This document shows positions 43,829 through 52,604 of a stretch of 64,000 nt of DNA, one piece after another. Position numbers and translations under genes: made by a program. Each line of letters opens with the position of its first letter. Positions within the stretch are counted from its first letter, which is position 1. This DNA comes from Candidatus Defluviilinea proxima (lineage in GTDB: Bacteria > Chloroflexota > Anaerolineae > Anaerolineales > Villigracilaceae), in contig JADKIW010000001.1 in assembly GCA_016721115.1 (NCBI GenBank), positions 325,501 to 389,500 of the forward strand. Reading direction: 5' to 3'. The notes beneath the pieces were generated by a model that ran no database searches, was not told where the DNA came from, and saw only the letters and a program-made list of their open reading frames with translations.

Positions 43829-44818
43829 ATGAGCGAAACACTTTCCCTCAAAACCAAAAACCAAACAGAAGGTCGGGTGATCCGACCTTCCACCCTGGCT
43901 CGGGCACGTCAGGATCGAACCGCGAAAAATGTTTTCTTCATTGTCACACTCCTGCCTGTCATTTTGATCGCCATCATCACCATCGCGCTCTTCCTGCGTG
44001 CCTTGCCCATCCTCAAAGCCTACCCACTCACAGACCTGCTCTTTGGCGAAGTGTGGAAACCCAGCACGGGGTTATTCGGCTTCAAACCTTTTATCATCGG
44101 CACAATTTGGGTCACAGCAGTCGGTGTGTTGTTTGCAGTGCCGCCCTGTTTGCTCGTTTCTATTTATCTTGCAGAATATGCACACGCAAGAACACGCTCC
44201 GCCGCCAAACCCATTTTGGATCTGCTTGCCGCCATCCCACCTGTGGTCTATGGCGTATGGGGGCTCCTCGCCATCGTCCCATTTGTGGATGAAGTGCTCG
44301 CGCCTCTTTCGGACCGATGGCTTGGTTCTGTTTCGATCTTCTCTGTCAACCAACCGACAGGGTTCGGAATCCTCGCGGCAGGACTTGTGCTTGCCGTGAT
44401 GATCGCACCGTTGATCATCTCAGTAGTTTATGAAGTGTTCGCCACCGTACCCAATGATTTGCGCAACGCATCGCTTGCGGTCGGCGCAACCAAGTGGCAA
44501 ACCATTCGCAATATTGTCCTGCCACAAGTTCTGCCAGGGATCATTGCCGCAGTGGTGCTTGCCGCTTCTCGCGCATTTGGTGAAACCATCGCCGTCTTGA
44601 TCGTGGTCGGCAATGTCACCCAAATCCCCACTTCGATCTTCGACTCAGCGTATCCACTCCCCGCCTTGATCGCCAACAACTACGGTGACATGATGTCCAT
44701 TCCGTTATACGATGCGGCATTGCTGGGTGCGGCGCTTGTCTTGTTGGTCGTTATCTTGATCTTCAATATCCTTTCCACGATCATATTACAACGAGTAAAG
44801 AGGCGAGCATGGGCATGA
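43829..44818 (+). CDS. pstC: Phosphate ABC transporter permease PstC
   Basis: 329 residues with six or seven helices. A cytosolic start precedes NVFFIVTLLPVILIAIITIALF. The inner-membrane EAA-type loop reads ASLAVGATKWQTIRNIVLPQVLPGIIAAV, and AFGETIAVLIVVGN is the pore-helix signature of PstC. ATG 43829 is used (AAGGACC upstream); a longer frame from 43805 would run through the hairpin. It overlaps pstA by ten bases. Confidence 0.9.
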   Translation: MSETLSLKTKNQTEGRVIRPSTLARARQDRTAKNVFFIVTLLPVILIAIITIALFLRALPILKAYPLTDLLFGEVWKPSTGLFGFKPFIIGTIWVTAVGVLFAVPPCLLVSIYLAEYAHARTRSAAKPILDLLAAIPPVVYGVWGLLAIVPFVDEVLAPLSDRWLGSVSIFSVNQPTGFGILAAGLVLAVMIAPLIISVVYEVFATVPNDLRNASLAVGATKWQTIRNIVLPQVLPGIIAAVVLAASRAFGETIAVLIVVGNVTQIPTSIFDSAYPLPALIANNYGDMMSIPLYDAALLGAALVLLVVILIFNILSTIILQRVKRRAWA

Positions 44819-45681
44819 TGAAGAAAAAGCACTGGCAAAGACGTCACCTCGTGGAAACCTTCATGACGACCATCATGCGGGTTTCACTGATAATCGTTGC
44901 AGGCGCACTGGGTCTCATCCTTTGGACGATCCTTGTTCGCGGCTTACCCGCCCTCACCTGGGACATGATCTCACAAAGTCCTAAAGGCGGTTTTTACATG
45001 GGCAAAGAAGGTGGCGTGCTGAATGCCATCATCGGGTCGGCTTATCTTGCCGTCGGCGGGACACTCCTCGCGATCATCTTCAGTCTGCCCATTGCGCTCT
45101 ATCTCAAAGCTTATCTCGGTGACTCGAAATGGGGCGAGTACGTCCGTTTATCTTTGGATGTCTTGTGGGGCATTCCATCAATTGTTTATGGCGCGTTCGG
45201 TTTCACTTTGATGATCGCCATCGGCATGCGTGCGTCACTGTTGGCAGGCATCATTGTGTTGGCATTGGTCGAACTCCCCATCATGGCCCGCGCCATGGAC
45301 GAAGTTATTCGCCGCATGCCCGTTGACCAGGAACATGCCGCCCTCGCTCTCGGCTCCACCAAATTGGAAGTAGCACTACGCGTGGTGGTTCGACAAATGT
45401 TGCCGGGCATTGTCACAGCCGTTTTGCTGGCGTTCGGCCGTGGCATTGGCGATGCGGCGTCGGTCTTATTCACCGCTGGATACACGGACCGAGTCGTCAC
45501 ATCGTTGATGCGGCCCACGGCTTCTCTGCCACTGGCTGTGTTCTTTCAACTCGGCTCCCCTTACCCTGAAGTACAACAGCGCGGATATGCTTCCGCGTTG
45601 ATCTTAACGATTATCGTTTTAGCGGTCAGCCTGGGTTCACGCTGGCTTTCATCACGGCTGAATAAATATACGGTGAAATAA
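44809..45681 (+). CDS. pstA: Phosphate ABC transporter permease PstA
   Basis: 290 residues and six helices. GGFYMGKEGGVLNAIIGSAYL near the start, LDVLWGIPSIVYGAFGF, the EAA loop AALALGSTKLEVALRVVVRQMLPGIVTAVLLAFGRGIGDAASVLF, and a closing helix. It forms the channel with PstC. Overlap with pstC by ten bases implies translational coupling. Confidence 0.9.
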   Translation: MGMMKKKHWQRRHLVETFMTTIMRVSLIIVAGALGLILWTILVRGLPALTWDMISQSPKGGFYMGKEGGVLNAIIGSAYLAVGGTLLAIIFSLPIALYLKAYLGDSKWGEYVRLSLDVLWGIPSIVYGAFGFTLMIAIGMRASLLAGIIVLALVELPIMARAMDEVIRRMPVDQEHAALALGSTKLEVALRVVVRQMLPGIVTAVLLAFGRGIGDAASVLFTAGYTDRVVTSLMRPTASLPLAVFFQLGSPYPEVQQRGYASALILTIIVLAVSLGSRWLSSRLNKYTVK

Positions 45682-45683
45682 TA

Positions 45684-45739
45684 TTTGGAATCGGACAGCT
45701 TGCTGTCCAATATCCAGAAGCAAGCTTCTGGATTCCAAA
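45684..45739 (+). promoter_or_regulatory. Three-way-junction-like structure before pstB
   Basis: Outer stem TTTGGAATC (45684-45692) / GATTCCAAA (45731-45739) encloses two perfect hairpins: GGACAGC/GCTGTCC (45693-45708) and CCAGAAG/CTTCTGG (45714-45731, sharing the base at the junction). It ends next to the AGGAG of pstB, so it probably affects pstB translation or RNA processing. Confidence 0.55.
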
Positions 45740-45749
45740 AGGAGAATTT

Positions 45750-46505
45750 ATGGACACACACATCCAAGTCAAAAATCTCAACGCCTTTTACGGCAAGCAA
45801 CAAGCTTTGAAAGATATCAACATCGAAATCCCCAAGAAACAAATCACTGTCATCATGGGGCCATCGGGTTGTGGCAAGACCACATTACTCAAGACCTTCA
45901 ATCGCTTCTTCGAATTGACAGAAGGCACACAGATCCATGGCGATGTGCTGATCGACGGGCAGGATATTTACGAAAACGATGTGGATGTGACCGAGGTCCG
46001 CAAGTGCGTGGGATTACTGGCACAACGCCCCTCGCCACTGCCCATGTCCATTTACGAGAATGTCGTCTATGGCATGCACATTCATAAACTAAAGAAAGAC
46101 CGCACAGACTATAAAGCGGCGGTAAAACATTATCTTGAAATCGCAGGCTTATGGGAGGAAGTGCATAAGAGATTGCATGATCCTGCCACCAGCCTTTCCA
46201 TCGGACAACAACAACGACTCTGCCTTGCGCGCGGGCTGGCAGTGGAACCAGAGATCATCCTCGGCGACGAACCTACCTCCGCGCTGGACCCGATCTCATC
46301 ACAGAACATCGAGGCGCGTTTGTTGGAGTTGAAAAATCAATACACCACCGTGATCGTGACCCACACGTTGCGGCAAGCCAAACGCCTCGCGGACTATGTT
46401 ATCTACATGTATATGGGTGAAGTGGTCGAATCAGGCCCCGCGCAGGAAGTGTTCAACAACCCGCAACATAAACGCACAAAACAGTATCTTGAGGGATTGT
46501 TCTAA
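45750..46505 (+). CDS. pstB: Phosphate ABC transporter ATPase PstB
   Basis: 251 residues. Walker A GPSGCGKTTLL (about 38), Q loop LLAQRPSPLPMSIYENV, signature LSIGQQQRLCLARGLA, Walker B IILGDEPTSALDP and switch His in VTHTLRQA. Two positions deviate from most PstB: the signature reads LSIGQ rather than LSGGQ, and the residue before the Walker B Asp is Gly. The catalytic Glu, Lys and His are present. It powers the PstCA channel. No phoU follows. Confidence 0.9.
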   Translation: MDTHIQVKNLNAFYGKQQALKDINIEIPKKQITVIMGPSGCGKTTLLKTFNRFFELTEGTQIHGDVLIDGQDIYENDVDVTEVRKCVGLLAQRPSPLPMSIYENVVYGMHIHKLKKDRTDYKAAVKHYLEIAGLWEEVHKRLHDPATSLSIGQQQRLCLARGLAVEPEIILGDEPTSALDPISSQNIEARLLELKNQYTTVIVTHTLRQAKRLADYVIYMYMGEVVESGPAQEVFNNPQHKRTKQYLEGLF

Positions 46506-46534
46506 GATTAGAGCGATTCGACCCTACGAGATGA

Positions 46535-46582
46535 TTAGCCACAGAACGCTCAGAAGAAAATCCCTGGGCATTCTGTGGCTAA
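46535..46582. terminator. Hairpin behind pstB
   Basis: TTAGCCACAGAAcGC pairs with GCaTTCTGTGGCTAA over 48 bases in the pstB-nfeD gap. It is likely a terminator or an RNA-end structure of the pst operon. Confidence 0.55.
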
Positions 46583-46624
46583 CATTTTAAAAGCGTCTTT
46601 CCTAAAGCAGTTATAATCATTTGT

Positions 46625-47932
46625 ATGAAACATTTTCGAGTTTTACTTCTGTCTTTGATCTGTTTTATGCTTTTCTCGCAAGTATCTGCGCAATCGGACA
46701 AGCCGCTCGCCCTCGTGATGACCGCTGACGGCCCTATTGAGCCCGCGATGTTGGAGTATTTCAAACGGGGAATTAGCACTGCCGAACAGCGCAACGCAGA
46801 CCTTCTCATTGTTCAATTAAATACCCCCGGCGGGGGCATCGGAACCATGCTCGAAATCGTCAACGCGATTCGTTCGAGCAAGGTCCCTGTGGTGATCTAT
46901 GTAGCGCCACGCGGGGCGATCGCGGCCAGCGCGGGAGCATTGATCACGATGGCAGGACAGGCTTCTGCGATGGCACCCGAAACGACCATTGGGGCGGTGA
47001 TCCCGATTGATGGCTCAGGACAAAACCTTGACTCGGATCTCAGGACAAAGGAGATCAACACTCTAAAGGAAAAGATCCATCCCTTTGTGTCACCGCGCGG
47101 CGATGCGGCCCTCAAGCTTGCCGAGTCGATGATCGAAAAAGGGACATCGGCTGATGCAAACAAAGCACTCGATGCAAAACTTGTAGACTTCCTTGCCGAT
47201 GACATTGACGAACTACTGACCAAACTCGATGGCTTGACCGTTCAAATGAGCGATGGACCGCGCACGCTCCACACGGCCAACGCCCGAACAGAACCACTCG
47301 ATATGAGCTTTATCGAGAGTTTCCTTTTAATGCTCACCAACTCAAACATCGCTTTTCTTTTGCTGGCCATCGGTGTGCAAGCCATACTGATCGAGATCTC
47401 GCATCCCGGTGGATGGGCGGCTGGCTTTCTTGGTGTGGTCTGTCTCTCACTGGCGGTATACGGCATGGGCGTGTTGCCGATCAACTGGTTCGGTATGATC
47501 TTCCTCGTTACTGCTTTCGTGTTATTCATCCTTGATATCAAAGCGCCCACGCACGGCGCACTGACCGTGGCAGGTGTTGCCTCATTCATCGTTGGTTCGC
47601 TGATGTTGTTCAACTCACCGGGCACGCCGCAATTCCAACGGGTATCGGTGCCATTGGTGGTGGGCATGGGCATCTTCCTCGGGCTGATGTTCTTCGGCAT
47701 TCTACTGCTTGCGTTACGAACCATCCATGGCCCGGTACTGACCGGGGTGGAACAATATATCGGGAAAGCTGGAACAGCCAAAACGTGGAATGAAGCGGGC
47801 GGTCAGGTCCAATTGGAATCGGAGCTGTGGAGCGCGGAAAAGGTTGCCGAGTCCGAGCAAATCAGTAAGGGCGATACAGTGGAAGTCGTCGAAGTAAAAG
47901 GTTTACGATTGAAAGTCAAAAAGATAAAATAA
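46625..47932 (+). CDS. NfeD/ClpP-class membrane serine protease
   Basis: 435 residues. Signal peptide (to about 22, VSAQS), a ClpP-like domain with LIVQLNTPGGGIGTM (about 60), the nucleophile Ser in GAIAASAGALITMAG (about 98) and the Lys later, then four or five helices (about 225-365) and a C-terminal OB-like NfeD domain (GKAGTAKTWNEAGGQVQLESELWSAE). Members cleave or regulate stomatin-type partners and affect membrane fluidity; no stomatin gene follows here. Confidence 0.88.
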   Translation: MKHFRVLLLSLICFMLFSQVSAQSDKPLALVMTADGPIEPAMLEYFKRGISTAEQRNADLLIVQLNTPGGGIGTMLEIVNAIRSSKVPVVIYVAPRGAIAASAGALITMAGQASAMAPETTIGAVIPIDGSGQNLDSDLRTKEINTLKEKIHPFVSPRGDAALKLAESMIEKGTSADANKALDAKLVDFLADDIDELLTKLDGLTVQMSDGPRTLHTANARTEPLDMSFIESFLLMLTNSNIAFLLLAIGVQAILIEISHPGGWAAGFLGVVCLSLAVYGMGVLPINWFGMIFLVTAFVLFILDIKAPTHGALTVAGVASFIVGSLMLFNSPGTPQFQRVSVPLVVGMGIFLGLMFFGILLLALRTIHGPVLTGVEQYIGKAGTAKTWNEAGGQVQLESELWSAEKVAESEQISKGDTVEVVEVKGLRLKVKKIK

Positions 47933-47960
47933 TTGGACGAAAGCGATTCAAACTTAACTT

Positions 47961-48899
47961 ATGCCTGCTACACCTACGAGAGACCGGGTCATCCCCGAAA
48001 AAGACGTTCGCCCACTGCGCCGCCCCGAATGGATCAAGGTGCGCGCGCCCGCGGGCGAGAATTACGAACGCGTGCATGGATTGATGCGTTCGAAGGAATT
48101 ACATACCGTTTGCGAAGAGGCCATGTGCCCGAACCTCGGCGAATGCTGGGGAAGCGGCACCGCAACCTTCTTGATGCTCGGTGACGTGTGCACACGCACC
48201 TGCGCCTTCTGCGATATCAAACATGGCAAGCCCGGACTGTTGGACTGGGGCGAAGCGGAACGCGTGGCGCAGGCGGTCAAGTCGATGGAGTTGAAACATG
48301 CGGTCATAACGTCTGTGAACCGCGACGAACGACGCGACGGCGGCGCTCCGATCTTTGCGATGGTCATTCGCCGCATTCGTGAATTGCGACCGGGCTGTTC
48401 GATCGAAGTGTTGATCCCCGATTTCAAAGGCTCTGTCGAAGCGTTGAAGATCGTGATGGAAGCACGCCCCGAAATTTTGAACCATAACGTGGAAACAGTT
48501 CCGCGATTATTCAAGACCGTCCAGCCACAGGATAATTACGAGTGGGCCGCGGCCACGTTATCGAATGCGAAAAAACTCGACCCCGAAGTGTTGACCAAAT
48601 CGGGCATCATGGTAGGCCTCGGCGAAACCATGGATGAGGTCAAGGCCGTGATGCGTGACCAACGATCGTGGGGCGTGGACATTCTGACGATCGGTCAGTA
48701 CCTGCAACCAAGCAAAAAACACATGCCCATCTCGCGTTATTACACGATGGAAGAGTTCGCTGAACTGCGTGACTTCGGCAAAGAGATCGGTTTCCAATGG
48801 GTGGAGTCGAACCCGCTGGTGAGGTCTTCGTATCACGCGGCGGAACAGGTGAGAGCGTTAAGTGTGGTGCATCGCAAGTTGTATGGGGAGAGTCAGTAG
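47961..48899 (+). CDS. lipA: Lipoyl synthase
   Basis: 312 residues. Both iron-sulfur sites are present: the auxiliary cluster CEEAMCPNLGEC (about 52-63) and the radical-SAM motif CTRTCAFCD (about 78-86). The C-terminal Ser/Arg block ESNPLVRSSYHA provides the auxiliary-cluster Ser ligand. It inserts two sulfur atoms into octanoyl groups to make the lipoyl cofactor. LipB is not in view. It follows the NfeD gene by 28 bases. Confidence 0.96.
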   Translation: MPATPTRDRVIPEKDVRPLRRPEWIKVRAPAGENYERVHGLMRSKELHTVCEEAMCPNLGECWGSGTATFLMLGDVCTRTCAFCDIKHGKPGLLDWGEAERVAQAVKSMELKHAVITSVNRDERRDGGAPIFAMVIRRIRELRPGCSIEVLIPDFKGSVEALKIVMEARPEILNHNVETVPRLFKTVQPQDNYEWAAATLSNAKKLDPEVLTKSGIMVGLGETMDEVKAVMRDQRSWGVDILTIGQYLQPSKKHMPISRYYTMEEFAELRDFGKEIGFQWVESNPLVRSSYHAAEQVRALSVVHRKLYGESQ

Positions 48900-48949
48900 C
48901 ACTTAGCGGTTAGCTTTTAGCTATTAGCGGATAGCGATTCGTGAGAGTA

Positions 48950-48982
48950 ACTCCTGTCGAGAGGTCGGCGGGAGTTTTTTAT
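48950..48982 (+). terminator. lipA terminator
   Basis: AACTCC / GGAGTT stem with inner pairing and TTTTTT run. Confidence 0.65.
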
Positions 48983-49029
48983 TGTTGGTTATTTTCTGCA
49001 GGCTTATAATGCTGTTATGGAGTATATAA

Positions 49030-49107
49030 GATGTTATACAGCAATATTGCTGTATAACATCCCAAATTGGGTGTTTATACGGCGCGCTGTACAAACACTA
49101 GTTAGCC
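49030..49107 (+). other. Entry boundary of cassette cluster A (palindrome, short hairpin, GTTAGCC)
   Basis: A perfect 32-base palindrome (49030-49061; arms contain GTTATACAGCAATA), then CCCAAATTGGG (49061-49071), then GTTAGCC at 49101. The order, shared arm sequence and spacing match the boundary at 20390-20467 on the other strand. lipA has its own terminator upstream, so this is not needed to end lipA. Confidence 0.65.
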
Positions 49108-49147
49108 GCCTGTCTTTGAAAATTTTCATCTTTGATGTGGAGAAAAT

Positions 49148-49900
49148 ATGTATCTTGACATCGTGCTAGTTGATTACCTAAATCCCGATGGGGTATTAAC
49201 GACCTACCGAATTACTCCAAAAGAGTCTGGTGAGAAAGTCGTTATTGATAGATTGCGAGATATAGATACAAAATTTTCTAGTCATGACTCTATGGACATT
49301 GGCGGAGCAAGAATTTACAACACATCATCTTGTTCTATCCAAATCCAGCAAACTAAACTTAGAAAATATAGCCCGATGGATTCAGATGGCTTAATATTCT
49401 TTACATTAGAGCATTTAGGCATTCCAGTAGGTTCTCAACGACAGGCGCACGGCGGCTATTACAACTTCATTCTTCCGCCAAGTTTCAGGTTCACAGATTT
49501 ACATATTGTTGACCCCTATGACAATAACGAACATGCAATCGAAAAGAAAAAGCATTTTCGCAGCGATGTAATTTGGGACACAAGTTGCAACACATCTTTA
49601 GCGAAAATGTTTCTTACATCGAGCAGGGGAACTTTTTCCTTTATATTGTTGGGGAGAGCCAAACTTTACGATGGAAATAACAAATCGGAATTTTTGAACG
49701 CACAAGAAACCCAATATGCTGTTTCAAGTATTTTTGATTACCATATCATTTCTGCGGATGGCAAAAAAACGCTTACAGACGATATTGCTAAAAAATCTGA
49801 ATGGTTGGAACTCAAGCCCAATATCATGGGCTTTGGTATTAATCTGAATGCCATTATCAAAGATAGCATTCAAGCATTTCAAAATAAAGTCAAAAAGTAG
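49148..49900 (+). CDS. Unrecognised protein, cassette gene A1
   Basis: 250 residues, soluble. No family motif recognised. It starts MYLDIVLVDYLNPDG and contains alternating beta strands (VVIDRLRDID, ARIYNTSSCSIQIQQ) and a loop LPPSFRFTDLHIVDPYDNNEH; the fold may be mostly beta. GGAG lies seven bases before the ATG. AT-rich relative to lipA. The stop is 17 bases before an attC-like site, as in integron cassettes. Confidence 0.7.
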   Translation: MYLDIVLVDYLNPDGVLTTYRITPKESGEKVVIDRLRDIDTKFSSHDSMDIGGARIYNTSSCSIQIQQTKLRKYSPMDSDGLIFFTLEHLGIPVGSQRQAHGGYYNFILPPSFRFTDLHIVDPYDNNEHAIEKKKHFRSDVIWDTSCNTSLAKMFLTSSRGTFSFILLGRAKLYDGNNKSEFLNAQETQYAVSSIFDYHIISADGKKTLTDDIAKKSEWLELKPNIMGFGINLNAIIKDSIQAFQNKVKK

Positions 49901-49917
49901 CCCATAATTGGGGCGGC

Positions 49918-50048
49918 GGCTAACACCGCGTGCACTGGACAAGTGCGGGCTTTGCCCTCACTTGAAGGGATTCAGCGCCTTTGGCATTTTCTACCTTTGG
50001 CTTTTATCTGCTAATTCCCGCACTTGCCAGTAACGCCTGCCGTTAGGC
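49918..50048 (+). other. attC-like recombination site A-1 (131 bp)
   Basis: Begins GGCTAAC-ACC-GCGTGC and ends AGTAACGC-CTGCC-GTTAGGC. An inner stem CAAGTGCGGG / CCCGCACTTG is perfect. Cassette gene A2 starts 14 bases after it. Confidence 0.85.
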
Positions 50049-50061
50049 GCTTAGGTATCTA

Positions 50062-50730
50062 ATGGACACAAATCATATTTTCATTCAATTTAAACGACTA
50101 GAAAGACATTATCACGTATCGCTAAAACAAAAAGATGTTATTAGTTTTCTTGACTTGTCACATTGTCTGAGAATCTGGGTAGATATGAAAAGCCACATAG
50201 ATTCTCTTGCCGAAGCCAAAGGTGTTCAACTAAAATTAACAAACACAATCACACAAAAAAGCGTCAAGAATATACTCAAAGGCAGCACATATACATATTT
50301 GCCTTTAGGTAGTGGGGTTGAAAGCCCAGGAGTAGAAGTAAGAGGTGTAAGAATTATCAACAAGGCACTCTCACCCGAAGAGGTCAAGAAACTTTATGAA
50401 GCGGGACCTCCCATAGCACAATCCACAAAACTTAGATTTTCTGAATGGCTCGCATCTGGCATATACGAAGTGCCATCCAAAGATGAAGCCCACCCACAAA
50501 TAAGAATTTCGCGTGAAATTCTTATCAAGCGCGTTGCAAATATCTTAGGAGCAAGTCATCCAATTGGGACTGAAGAAGGAGATGAACGGGAAAATAAATT
50601 TGACCCTTATATTCTCGAATTGCACAACATTACTTTAGCAGATGGCTACCCAGCTACATACTACCAACTGCTGGAAATAGCAGACGACATATTAAATGCT
50701 ACTCAGGGTCTATTTGAAAATCGCGCCTAA
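50062..50730 (+). CDS. Unrecognised protein, cassette gene A2
   Basis: 222 residues, soluble. The first half ends in IINKALSPEEVKKLYEAG, the phrase that closes LamG/concanavalin-like domains, although no full lectin domain precedes it. The second half is helical (ISREILIKRVANILGASHPIG; YYQLLEIADDILNATQ). The TAA stop is inside the first box of the next attC-like site (GCCTAAC at 50725-50731), as is common in integron cassettes. Function unknown. Confidence 0.7.
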   Translation: MDTNHIFIQFKRLERHYHVSLKQKDVISFLDLSHCLRIWVDMKSHIDSLAEAKGVQLKLTNTITQKSVKNILKGSTYTYLPLGSGVESPGVEVRGVRIINKALSPEEVKKLYEAGPPIAQSTKLRFSEWLASGIYEVPSKDEAHPQIRISREILIKRVANILGASHPIGTEEGDERENKFDPYILELHNITLADGYPATYYQLLEIADDILNATQGLFENRA

Positions 50731-50852
50731 CAAAGCGTGCAGCGGACGGCGGGGAATCTGCGCAAATCTCAAGCAGTTTCCTACGCCTTAGCATTTCTGG
50801 CTGGACGGCTTCGCCGTCCCCGCCCCAGCGCAGGTAACGCAAACCATTAGGC
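50725..50852 (+). other. attC-like recombination site A-2 (128 bp)
   Basis: GCCTAAC-AAA-GCGTGC at the left end and GGTAACGC-AAACC-ATTAGGC at the right end (one mismatch to GTTRRRY). The central hairpin GGACGGC-TTC-GCCGTCC is shared with sites A-3 and A-5. Confidence 0.85.
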
Positions 50853-50920
50853 AAAAACCTATGCCTTTATTGTGTAAACAGTCATAAAATAGTTATCAAA
50901 CTAAATTCTAGGAGAGGAAC

Positions 50921-51604
50921 ATGCAAACAGATTTTTCAGAATTGCTCCAATTAGTAGAGAACTACCAACCTATGAAAGACTGGGGGTTCACATTGAGTGC
51001 AAAACATGAGGGAGACCCAGAATCTTGGCTGGTGTACACATCACAGTGGTGCAAAATTAAGATTTACCATCGCAAAGATTTTCATCAGCAGATGCGTGAA
51101 GATTCACTGCACATTTACTATGGTCGAATTCATGCACTGGACGATTCTTCAACAATGGAGCACGAAGGGCAGATGTACTTCTGTTGGTTCAGTCCTAATA
51201 ACCTTGACTATAGTTTCCTCGATGGAAAATCTCCTGAAGAAGCATTTAAGTCAAGATTTGATACTCCGCAGTTTCTCAGTGATTTATTTGCTCGTGCTAG
51301 AGAATCTGAGAACAAAGTTCCTCGGCTGCCAGGCGAATCGCAATTAAGATTTCAGAAGGCAATTTGGGATCAGTATGGACTTCGATTTTTTGAATTGCTG
51401 GATATTCGTCGTCCTGATCTATGGGATTCATATATCAGCTTCCTCAAGGAATATGCAAAACTGGAGTTTGCAAAAGAAGAACAAAAAAGAAAAGAGAATG
51501 AAGAGAGACTGGAGAAAATGTACTCTGAACGAAAAATAAAAATTTATAGACCCCCATCTAATGTTACTAAAACTCCTGAAATCCCACTTTATAATCGAAT
51601 ATGA
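50921..51604 (+). CDS. Unrecognised protein, cassette gene A3
   Basis: 227 residues, soluble. N-terminal half strand-rich with many aromatics (WLVYTSQWCKIKIYHRKD; MYFCWFSPNNLDYSFLDG), C-terminal half a long charged helix (LKEYAKLEFAKEEQKRKENEERLEK). No motif recognised. GGAGAGG is eight bases upstream of the ATG. It is flanked by attC-like sites on both sides and is AT-rich. Confidence 0.7.
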   Translation: MQTDFSELLQLVENYQPMKDWGFTLSAKHEGDPESWLVYTSQWCKIKIYHRKDFHQQMREDSLHIYYGRIHALDDSSTMEHEGQMYFCWFSPNNLDYSFLDGKSPEEAFKSRFDTPQFLSDLFARARESENKVPRLPGESQLRFQKAIWDQYGLRFFELLDIRRPDLWDSYISFLKEYAKLEFAKEEQKRKENEERLEKMYSERKIKIYRPPSNVTKTPEIPLYNRI

Positions 51605-51658
51605 AATGATTAGGTTGTTTCATGGTGATTCAATAACGAGTCTTGCAAAAATCGGTTT

Positions 51659-51787
51659 ACCCAACACAACGTGCACTTGACGGGTGGGATTCTGTCGCAT
51701 TTTCAGGCTTTTTCTGCGCCCTTTCATTTTTCTGGCTGGACGGCTTCGCCGTCCCCGCCCCGGGGCGGGTAACGCAAACCGTTAGGC
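51659..51787 (+). other. attC-like recombination site A-3 (129 bp)
   Basis: ACCCAAC-ACA-ACGTGC at the left end, GGTAACGC-AAACC-GTTAGGC at the right end, central GGACGGC-TTC-GCCGTCC hairpin. Confidence 0.85.
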
Positions 51788-51820
51788 AGTTACTTGCAAA
51801 ATTATCACAAGGGAAATCCT

Positions 51821-52600
51821 ATGAAGATCTGTCCTCATTGTAATCAAGAAAATCCAAAAGGCAGAGTTTTGTGTGTTCACTGTGGACGCAACCTGGAAAA
51901 AGTAACAAAAACTCGCACAATCATTAATTCGCTTTGGGGAATCATTGGTGGGCTGATACTTGTTTTTTTTGATACAGATATGGTGCTGTCAATTGGACAT
52001 GTGATACCAATTCCGTACGGATTAAGCTTTATCGGTATTGGCGTTATAGTATATTGCATAGAAAATATCATTAATCAGGTAATGCCGAGTTCGCTACTTT
52101 GGACAGATATAAGTGAACAATCTATTCAAACAACCATGGACGAACACCATTTGTCGAAAGCAATAATTTTTGGTTTAATTGCAGGCTTTATTCCTGCTGT
52201 CTTCTGGTACAAGATTGCCACTCTAAGTGGATATCATTTCGGCGTTCTTGCAATACTAGTTGGCTGGGCGATTGGCAAATTTGTCACAATCGGTACGAGA
52301 CAACGGCAAGAGATATCGGTACAAGTCACGAGTGTTATTCTGAGTTTGTCCATGCTGATCTTAACCGAATATTTCATCATCCGCTATTTTTTGGTCCAGT
52401 CGCTGGAATTCTCTCGCGTGCCAGTCTTCTTACCTGTGAATACCACAATCTCTTTACTAAGTGAGGTATGGAAAAACGAACCGATTACTATTTTATTTTG
52501 GATTATGTCTTTAGGATTGGCGTTTGCTGTTCCCAAAGGCTTGTATTTCAGCAAGCCGTATTCGGAGAGCTATCAAAAAGAGGTAAAGCAAATTCAGTAA
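51821..52600 (+). CDS. Zinc-ribbon membrane protein, cassette gene A4
   Basis: 259 residues. The start MKICPHCNQENPKGRVLCVHCG is a two-CxxC zinc ribbon. About six hydrophobic helices follow (WGIIGGLILVFF; PIPYGLSFIGIGVIVY and others). The ATG at 51821 has AAGGGAAA upstream, 33 bases after the attC-like site. Small zinc-ribbon membrane proteins are common in Anaerolineae; no function is known. Confidence 0.75.
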   Translation: MKICPHCNQENPKGRVLCVHCGRNLEKVTKTRTIINSLWGIIGGLILVFFDTDMVLSIGHVIPIPYGLSFIGIGVIVYCIENIINQVMPSSLLWTDISEQSIQTTMDEHHLSKAIIFGLIAGFIPAVFWYKIATLSGYHFGVLAILVGWAIGKFVTIGTRQRQEISVQVTSVILSLSMLILTEYFIIRYFLVQSLEFSRVPVFLPVNTTISLLSEVWKNEPITILFWIMSLGLAFAVPKGLYFSKPYSESYQKEVKQIQ

Positions 52601-52604
52601 AACT

